Of a stretch of DNA of 64,000 bases, positions 58,358-64,000 are shown one piece after another. Within the stretch, counting starts at the first letter, position 1. Every line of letters starts with the position of its first letter. This stretch comes from Labilithrix luteola (GTDB lineage: Bacteria > Myxococcota_A > Polyangia > Polyangiales > Polyangiaceae): assembly GCF_001263205.1 (NCBI RefSeq), contig NZ_CP012333.1, positions 5,871,001 to 5,935,000 on the forward strand, given 5' to 3'. The translations under genes were made by a program, and so were the position numbers. The notes below the pieces were generated by a model, which made no database searches, was not told where the DNA came from, and was given only the letters and a program-made list of their open reading frames with translations.

Positions 58358-60132
58358 GCCCGGCATCCGTAGCTTTGCCGAAGTCGCTCGCTCGCTGGCA
58401 AAAGCAGCTCGAGCTCTTCCCCGAAGCCGTCGCGCGGGACCTCGGTCTGTTGGCGGATCGCCTAGCGTTCGTTCTCGGACCCGCCGGAACCCGGGCGGCG
58501 ACGCAGGGGGAATTCGATGGCTTTTCGGGACTGTCGCGACGCGGTTCGTACGAGCGACTGTTGCCTTCGGAGTGGCTTCTTCAGGAAGCGCTGCCGGAGG
58601 AATTCGTTCGTCGCGCCATGGCGGGAGAGCATTCTTTCTTCGAGCTCGCGCGACGGTCCGACACCGAAGCAAGTCACTCGGTCGTGCTCTTCGATGCTGG
58701 CTGCGACCAGCTCGGTGCACCACGCGTCGTGCAGCTGGCGCTTCTGATCGTGCTTGCACGCCGGGCCGAGACCTCCGGTCGTCGGCTGGCATGGGGCCTT
58801 CTCCAAGACCCCAATACCATCGTTCACGAGAGTGTCACGAAAGCGGGGGTGCGGACATTTCTCGCTTCGCGCTCGGACGCTCGGCCGTCGGGCATCGATG
58901 CAGAACGTTGGAAGACGCGTCTGAAAGGCCGACCTTGGGCGGAGCGCTGGGTCATCGGCTCCGATCGTTTGGAGACGAGCTCGTCGTCCCTCGGAGCGGA
59001 ACGAATTGCGGTCGTGGAGTCGTTGGAGCTCGGCGTCGCGCCGCGCGTCGAGGTCCGCGTCCATCGTCGGGAATCGATGCGGGGCCGGACGTGTGTTCTG
59101 GAGCTGCCGCCCACGGGCGCCCTCAGCCGTATCCTTCGGGATCCGTTCCAGGACGGCCCGCCGCGTCGCCGAACGACGACCCGACTCGCTGCCGCGAGCC
59201 CATTGGTGTTCTCCTTCGATGGGCGACGTCTCTGGGCGAGAGGCATGGCCGGCGAACTCGTGACGATTCCTATTCCGAATTCGGCACGAGCGAATCCTGG
59301 AGCCGTCGGGGTCGTGAGCTTTCGGGCCAACGCGGAGGTCGTCGCGGTCGGTCTGTGCGAGAAACGAACGAAGGTCGTGGTCCGCGATGACGATGGATAC
59401 GTTCTCCACGTACTCTCCAAGCGTGGAAACACGATTAATCGAAGCACGCGCATCACGGCGACGCATGGGACCATGCCGTCCGCGCCGCCACGGATGCGGG
59501 CGCTGGGAACGGTCGGATCGACCCGTACTTTTTGGGTCGACGGAGACGGGAGACTCGTCGAAGCGACGGACGTTGGCTTCTCCCATACCGACGTTTGCGG
59601 TGTGATGGCCTGGCGACCGACGTGGAGGGGGTTCGCGGTGCTCGTGGGAAAGCCTTCTCCTCCGCACGTCGTGACCACGCAAGTTTCGCCCACGGGCCGG
59701 ACCGAGTACGTCCCCAACGGTGTTCGGCTCTCGTCTCCATCGTTGACGACAGAGGCCTTCTTCGGCGACGAAGCGATGTCCCGGACCGTGGTTCATCGGC
59801 GATCCGAGACGACGTGGACGCTCGTGCGACAAGACGAAGTGACGCACGTTCGACTGTCTGCGGGGAGCACGTGCATCGGCTGCGTCGAGATCCTCGGGCC
59901 ACCGCTGACGACCTACCTCGTCGTCCTCGACGCTGATCGCATGGGCGTCTGGATCAAGACGTCGAGCGCGGAGAAGCTGCTTTTTCGCTCTTCATCGCGG
60001 ATCGCCTCGATCACCGTGAGCGATGTGTCGCGCGAGATTGCCTATCTCACGGAGACGGGGGAGCTGGTCGTCTTCTCGACCGCGGCGAACCAGGAACTTC
60101 TCCGCCTGGCCGCCGGCGAGGTCGTGGGCTGA
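58354..60132 (+). CDS. vWA-like domain plus beta-propeller protein
   Basis: A 592-residue protein starting at ATG 58354, overlapping the bpX5-like stop. Residues about 20-100 are helical. Residues 105-190 look like a von Willebrand A Rossmann fold: SHSVVLFDAGCDQLGAP, LALLIVLARRAETSGRRLAWG. The MIDAS motif would be DxSxS, but here it is DAGCD (Asp114 onward), so metal-dependent adhesion is degenerate. The C-terminal half (about 300-592) has repeated beta-propeller blades (SPLVFSFDGRRLWARG, RTFWVDGDGRLVEATD, FRSSSRIASITVSDVSREI, AYLTETGELVVFST). In ternary systems the vWA component links the MoxR motor to the propeller. The next gene overlaps its stop (TGATG). Confidence 0.75.
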   Translation: MSPASVALPKSLARWQKQLELFPEAVARDLGLLADRLAFVLGPAGTRAATQGEFDGFSGLSRRGSYERLLPSEWLLQEALPEEFVRRAMAGEHSFFELARRSDTEASHSVVLFDAGCDQLGAPRVVQLALLIVLARRAETSGRRLAWGLLQDPNTIVHESVTKAGVRTFLASRSDARPSGIDAERWKTRLKGRPWAERWVIGSDRLETSSSSLGAERIAVVESLELGVAPRVEVRVHRRESMRGRTCVLELPPTGALSRILRDPFQDGPPRRRTTTRLAAASPLVFSFDGRRLWARGMAGELVTIPIPNSARANPGAVGVVSFRANAEVVAVGLCEKRTKVVVRDDDGYVLHVLSKRGNTINRSTRITATHGTMPSAPPRMRALGTVGSTRTFWVDGDGRLVEATDVGFSHTDVCGVMAWRPTWRGFAVLVGKPSPPHVVTTQVSPTGRTEYVPNGVRLSSPSLTTEAFFGDEAMSRTVVHRRSETTWTLVRQDEVTHVRLSAGSTCIGCVEILGPPLTTYLVVLDADRMGVWIKTSSAEKLLFRSSSRIASITVSDVSREIAYLTETGELVVFSTAANQELLRLAAGEVVG

Positions 60133-63100
60133 TGGCTCCCTTACGTCCTCGTCGGCCGACCCATCGAGGGGCCGTCCTCGCCGCAGGCATCGTCGTCGAT
60201 GCTCGCACGTCGGCCGAGGAGCAAGCACGCTCGCGGGTCCTTCGCGAGCTGGTCCGCGAAGGCGGAACTGTCGACCGCCTCGAAGATTCGTACGTCATTC
60301 GTTTTCGTCGAGATGCGCTTCGACGCTGCAATGTTGCGAGCGGCACGCTCCTCGTGCGGAACGAGCGATGGCTCGCGGGACTGCCCCTCGACCCGGACGA
60401 GCGGCATCGATTGCTCGCGGAACATCCGTCGTTGGCGCTCGGCGGCGCGAGTGGCGAACATGTTGTGCTAGCAGCCGGCGGTATCGCTACGGTCCACGTG
60501 CTCGACGGCGAGCCCGTCGACGTGGCAACTTGGATCGACGTTTCGTCCTTCCTCCCCGTTACGGAAGTATCGGCGTTGGGTGACGACGTCGCTCCCTCCG
60601 TCGAACGGACGTTGCCGGCTTCGAAGGATGTACGGTCCGTATTCGGAGCTCCGCCGAAGACGGGCGAAGCCGACGGCCTGCTGGCGGCTCTCTCGACGAT
60701 GGCAACTGCCCCCGCGCCCGCGAAGTCGATGACCGTTTCGTCGACTTCGGGGCCACGGTCGTGGAGTGGGCTGCCTGTCCCAGGCCTGGTCGCTCGCCTC
60801 TTGTCCGTGCTCGCGGCGGTGCTCGATGGTTGGGCGCGGTCCACGTCGAAGCGGGCAACGTCGTCGCTCTCGCTAACCCATGGCCCGACACTCGGCCATC
60901 TGCTTTCGAGCTGGTTCCGTCGCGTTGCTGCTCGCCTGCTCGTGTGGGGGCGCATCGGACCATGGCTCGGGCGCAAGCATGCGGCCTACGTTTCCGAGCT
61001 ATTCGACGCCTTCGAACGCGGCGACTTCGACGAAGTCTTGCGGCGTGGTATTCCGACGCACGGCGACGAGGCCGCGGTCTCCGAATCGGAGATGGCGTTG
61101 TCGTTTGCCGAACGTCAATCGTTCGAGATTCGGATTGCGAAAACCACGCTGGACGCCTCGGTGGCCCTCGGCCCTAGGCTCTTCGGTCTCCTGAAAGAGA
61201 AGTATCGCGCGCTCGCGACCGTCCTTGCGAACCGCGGCGAGATCGACAAGGCGGCGTTCGTCCTCGCCGAGCTTCTCCAAGCGACCGAAGAAGCCGTCGC
61301 TTTTCTGCAGAAGCACCGACGCTACGTGCTCGCGGCGCAGCTCGCGGAAGCCCGCGAGTTGCCGCCCGGCATCGTGGTCCGAGCCTGGTTTCTCGCGGGA
61401 GACAAGCAGCGCGCGATTTCGATCGCGCGTCGAACCGGTTCGTTCGCCGAAGCCGTTCACCTGTTGGAGCGGTCGGACGCTGCTGCCGGTCGGGCGCTGC
61501 GCATGCTTTGGGCGGAGGTCCTCGCCGACCAGGGCGCGTTCGCGGCGGCCGTGGACGTCGTCTGGTCGATCGACGAAGCGCGCTCCCTCGCGAAGGTATG
61601 GCTCGAACATGCCGTGGCGGCGGGCGGCATCACGGGCATGCGCGCGCTCGTGAAGAAGCTCGTCTTGTCCCCCGAGACGTTTTCGGTCGCGCACGAGACG
61701 TTTCGTCGGATGGCCCTGAACGACGATGACGATGCTGGACTCGTTGCGATGGCGCGCGAGCTCGCGGCTCATGTGCCCAATGAAGCCACGCGATTGCTCG
61801 CCAAAGTCGTGGTTCGCGAGTCGTTGTCGCGCGCGAACGGTGTCCGCGACAAGGATCACGAGCGACGTATTCAGAAGCTGCTGGAGATCGCGGCAGACGA
61901 TGCCTTGCGCGTCGACGTCAAGAAGACGCCGACGCGATCGGCCGCGCGCGAGGACTGCCCGCATGTCGGGGTGCGGGCGGTGGTGAGCTCGGCGCCGGGA
62001 GCCGCAAAACAAGCCGCCGAGAACGCCGCGTTCGTAAGCCTTCTCGACGGGTCCGCTCCGTGGAGGGCGACGCTCGCGGGTGATGTCTCGGAGCGGGGCG
62101 TCTTGTTCGCGGTGCTCGATGGCGTGGGAGGGTTGGCGGGGACCGAGGGATCGGCCGCGACGTTCGTCGCTCGGCATGTCTGGGAAAGGCTTCGCGGCGC
62201 ACACCTTGCGCTCCAAGGCGCCATCCCCTCCCGCGACCACGCGTCGGCGACGCTCGGCGAGGCATGCCGCTTCGCCAATCGCGAGCTTCTACGCGCGAAG
62301 CAACGACAACCGCAACTCACTGCACTGACGAGCGGGACGTTTGCCACGGTCGTGGGGACGGCCTTGATCGTCGCTCACGTCGGTAGCGCCCGCGCATATG
62401 TCCTGCGTGGCCGAAAGCTCACGCAGATCGTCACCGAACATTCGTTGAAAGAGTACCGTCGGCGTTGCGGCGAGAGTCTCGACGTGACCTTGGAGCAACA
62501 CGACAACGTGCTCGTGTCCTCCTTCGGTGGGGGCGTCAGGCTGTCCTATGACCTCGTCAGTTTCGAACTGCGTCGCGGCGATGTAATCTTCTTGTGTTCC
62601 GAGGGGCTCTGGCGCGTGCTCGACGAGGAACGTATGCGTCACTCGCTCGTCCTTGCCACGTGTGAGCTCGCGTGCGCGGACTTGCTCGCAAAGGCCCAGG
62701 CTTCTTCGGCTGTCGATGACGTCGCGATCGTCGTGGCCTCGTTCGACGGTGAGGGGCTCGAGCCGGCGCTTTCCGACGACGTCGAGCTGACGGCGCAACT
62801 CACGACGTTCGGGCACGCCGAAGGTCCAGTGGAGGGCGAATCCCCATCGATGTGGCACGAGTCGACGGGGAGTCTTTCGATGAAGGCCCCAACGATTCAC
62901 CATCGTGCCCGGACGGACGTCGGCGCGGTCTCGATTCTCGACGCGGTCGAGCTGCCGGGCGGTGGATGGCTTCTCGCGCTCGGGGAAATGGGGCTACGGC
63001 TTCTTTCTCCCGATGGAACGCTGCTCGTGCAGTTCAAAGAGCCGGCGCATCGCATCGTTCTTTCCGACCACGGCACGCGCGCCATCGTCGTGACGAGGCG

Positions 63101-63905
63101 CGGGGAGACCACCCAACTCGCGCGCTTGGACTTGGTCACGCGTCGTCTTCGATCCTGGTGTGATGCGCGGATCGATGCCCATGCAACGGATTTCGACGGC
63201 GGAATTTGGTACGTGTCCTACCGAGACACGCTGTTTGCGATCGACGCCCTCGACGACGAGTGGACGCACCTATGGAGTGTGTCGGCAATGGCGGACGGGC
63301 GCGGACGCGTTTCGTCGATCGAGCGGACGTCCAGGGAAGGGAAGCCGGAGCACGATTCATCGGTTGTCCTCGCCGTTCTCGTCGTGTCCGACGATGGGGT
63401 ACCCGTCCGATGGACGTTCGAGACGAAGCGGCACGTCCTTCGTTCCCGAGCGGACGTGACACTCGAACCGTCGCCACATCCGCGGGCGGAAACGCTGGTT
63501 GTCTCGGCGGGGGGCGCGGTTCTCGACTTCCAGCACGCGGTGGCATCCGACGACGCGCCCGTGCTGGTCGCGCGATGTTGGAACGAAGGATGGCAGACGC
63601 GCATCATTCCGGAGGTCGCGTCCCCCCTCGCTCCAATCGGGAACCACGCGTGGCACGTGTTCCCTTCGCGAAGCGAGCACGGTCTCGTCCTTTGCGTCGT
63701 CGAGGCCGGCACGTGGCGGCCGATGTGCGAGATTCGCTTGGATGCCCCACCGGATCGCGCGAATTCCGGTCGCTTGCTCTCGTTACAGCGACGCCTCTAC
63801 GCCAGGCTCCGCGGTCATCGGCTCGTCGCGTTCGACGACTACGGGCGTCTCGTCGTGGTGACACTCGACACAGGACGCGTTCTCCGCGAGCTGCGCGTTG
63901 TCTGA
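60132..63905 (+). CDS. bpX6-like multidomain protein with helical repeats, PP2C-type phosphatase and beta-propeller
   Basis: A 1257-residue protein starting at ATG 60132, overlapping the previous stop. The N-terminal about 150 residues (AGIVVDARTSAEEQARSRVL, SYVIRFRRDALRRCNVASG) fit a bpX6-type domain. A helical region of TPR-like helices (about 290-600, EIDKAAFVLAELLQATEEA, QRAISIARRTGSFAEAVHLL) follows. Residues about 640-875 are a PP2C-type phosphatase: VLFAVLDGVGG with Asp663, TFATVVGTALIVAHVGSARA, GDVIFLCSEGLW and SSAVDDVAIVVASF with Asp862-863. The normal SDGL motif here is SEGL (Glu824), a conservative change in one metal ligand region. A beta-propeller (about 930-1257, WLLALGEMGLRLLSPDGTLL, RALVAFDDYGRLVVV-type blades) ends the protein. 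It probably forms the regulatory platform of the system. Confidence 0.78.
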   Translation: MAPLRPRRPTHRGAVLAAGIVVDARTSAEEQARSRVLRELVREGGTVDRLEDSYVIRFRRDALRRCNVASGTLLVRNERWLAGLPLDPDERHRLLAEHPSLALGGASGEHVVLAAGGIATVHVLDGEPVDVATWIDVSSFLPVTEVSALGDDVAPSVERTLPASKDVRSVFGAPPKTGEADGLLAALSTMATAPAPAKSMTVSSTSGPRSWSGLPVPGLVARLLSVLAAVLDGWARSTSKRATSSLSLTHGPTLGHLLSSWFRRVAARLLVWGRIGPWLGRKHAAYVSELFDAFERGDFDEVLRRGIPTHGDEAAVSESEMALSFAERQSFEIRIAKTTLDASVALGPRLFGLLKEKYRALATVLANRGEIDKAAFVLAELLQATEEAVAFLQKHRRYVLAAQLAEARELPPGIVVRAWFLAGDKQRAISIARRTGSFAEAVHLLERSDAAAGRALRMLWAEVLADQGAFAAAVDVVWSIDEARSLAKVWLEHAVAAGGITGMRALVKKLVLSPETFSVAHETFRRMALNDDDDAGLVAMARELAAHVPNEATRLLAKVVVRESLSRANGVRDKDHERRIQKLLEIAADDALRVDVKKTPTRSAAREDCPHVGVRAVVSSAPGAAKQAAENAAFVSLLDGSAPWRATLAGDVSERGVLFAVLDGVGGLAGTEGSAATFVARHVWERLRGAHLALQGAIPSRDHASATLGEACRFANRELLRAKQRQPQLTALTSGTFATVVGTALIVAHVGSARAYVLRGRKLTQIVTEHSLKEYRRRCGESLDVTLEQHDNVLVSSFGGGVRLSYDLVSFELRRGDVIFLCSEGLWRVLDEERMRHSLVLATCELACADLLAKAQASSAVDDVAIVVASFDGEGLEPALSDDVELTAQLTTFGHAEGPVEGESPSMWHESTGSLSMKAPTIHHRARTDVGAVSILDAVELPGGGWLLALGEMGLRLLSPDGTLLVQFKEPAHRIVLSDHGTRAIVVTRRGETTQLARLDLVTRRLRSWCDARIDAHATDFDGGIWYVSYRDTLFAIDALDDEWTHLWSVSAMADGRGRVSSIERTSREGKPEHDSSVVLAVLVVSDDGVPVRWTFETKRHVLRSRADVTLEPSPHPRAETLVVSAGGAVLDFQHAVASDDAPVLVARCWNEGWQTRIIPEVASPLAPIGNHAWHVFPSRSEHGLVLCVVEAGTWRPMCEIRLDAPPDRANSGRLLSLQRRLYARLRGHRLVAFDDYGRLVVVTLDTGRVLRELRVV

Positions 63906-64000
63906 ACTGTCGCTCGTGGTCTATCGAGACTACTTGTTGACGCTTCGATCGAGCTGGCGGCTGCCATCCTTCGATTTGAACCACGAAGAGCGTATTTGGC
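63906..64000. other. Right-hand end, 95 bases without a supported gene
   Basis: After the stop at 63905 no start with coding character is visible on the plus strand; the fragment is too short to judge whether the operon continues beyond the window. Confidence 0.3.

Noticed and set aside
1..64000. tRNA, rRNA, insertion sequences or prophage
   Set aside because: No tRNA-like cloverleaf, rRNA sequence, transposase, integrase or terminal inverted repeats were recognised while reading; a dedicated RNA search could still find a small RNA.

Overview
The window is GC-rich and densely coded, and it looks like chromosome of a myxobacterium-type organism (Myxococcota, most likely Polyangia). The evidence is indirect: many short lipoproteins with Gly/Ser/Asp-rich linkers behind the lipobox, Cys-rich surface proteins with the VKNGNETDVDCG repeat, two proteins with AgmX/PglI-type C-terminal domains, a Ser/Thr protein kinase with a C-terminal membrane anchor, RsbR/RsbT-type regulators and a MoxR/beta-propeller operon. 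I saw no rRNA, tRNA, insertion sequence, prophage or classical CRISPR array.

Layout. 1-1857: a LytS-type sensor kinase (cut at the window edge) and a LytTR response regulator whose two domains lie in different frames at a G6 run. 1931-5207: a proline-rich membrane-anchored protein and a Ser/Thr kinase. 5361-11390: a giant thioester alpha-2-macroglobulin lipoprotein. 11394-14345: a cysteine-cluster protein, then an OmpA-like lipoprotein plus AgmX/PglI-domain lipoprotein operon ending in a good terminator. 14879-17808: an exported beta-propeller-type protein and an RsbR-RsbT pair lacking RsbS. 17843-22879: Cys-rich lipoprotein, Tat-exported intradiol dioxygenase with a suspicious tail, a short acyl-CoA dehydrogenase homologue, a fused double HCCA-isomerase-type protein and a small lipoprotein. 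22949-27503: hypothetical proteins and an exo/endonuclease/phosphatase-fold enzyme. 27522-34908: a metallophosphoesterase lipoprotein, a TPR protein and a Cys-rich lipoprotein ending in a formylglycine-generating-enzyme-like domain.

34909-36503: a regularly spaced array of six palindromes, a GpsA-like protein lacking the expected catalytic lysines, and a 52-residue protein. 36681-41959: YgiQ-type radical SAM protein, a lipin-like HAD lipoprotein, an HAD phosphatase and two tandem paralogous tail-anchored proteins. 42090-45286: two acyl-CoA dehydrogenases with an AgmX-type lipoprotein between them. 46218-47944: a zinc-ribbon miniprotein, a Cys-rich exported miniprotein, an ECF sigma factor and a Cys-containing membrane protein that together look like a small redox- or metal-responsive module. 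48163-50149: outer-membrane barrel protein, DUF6892-like protein and SMI1/KNR4-like protein. 50627-56022: a 1526-residue phosphodiester-glycosidase/purple-acid-phosphatase-type lipoprotein with a LamG-like partner lipoprotein.

56758-63905: four tightly packed genes (MoxR ATPase, a bpX5-like protein, a vWA-like/beta-propeller protein, and a 1257-residue bpX6-like/helical/PP2C/beta-propeller protein). This matches the architecture of MoxR-vWA-beta-propeller ternary systems, proposed NTP-dependent conflict or stress systems, here with a PP2C-type phosphatase domain built into the largest subunit. It is the strongest candidate for a poorly described system in the window; the palindrome array at 34940-35166 is the most striking non-coding signal.
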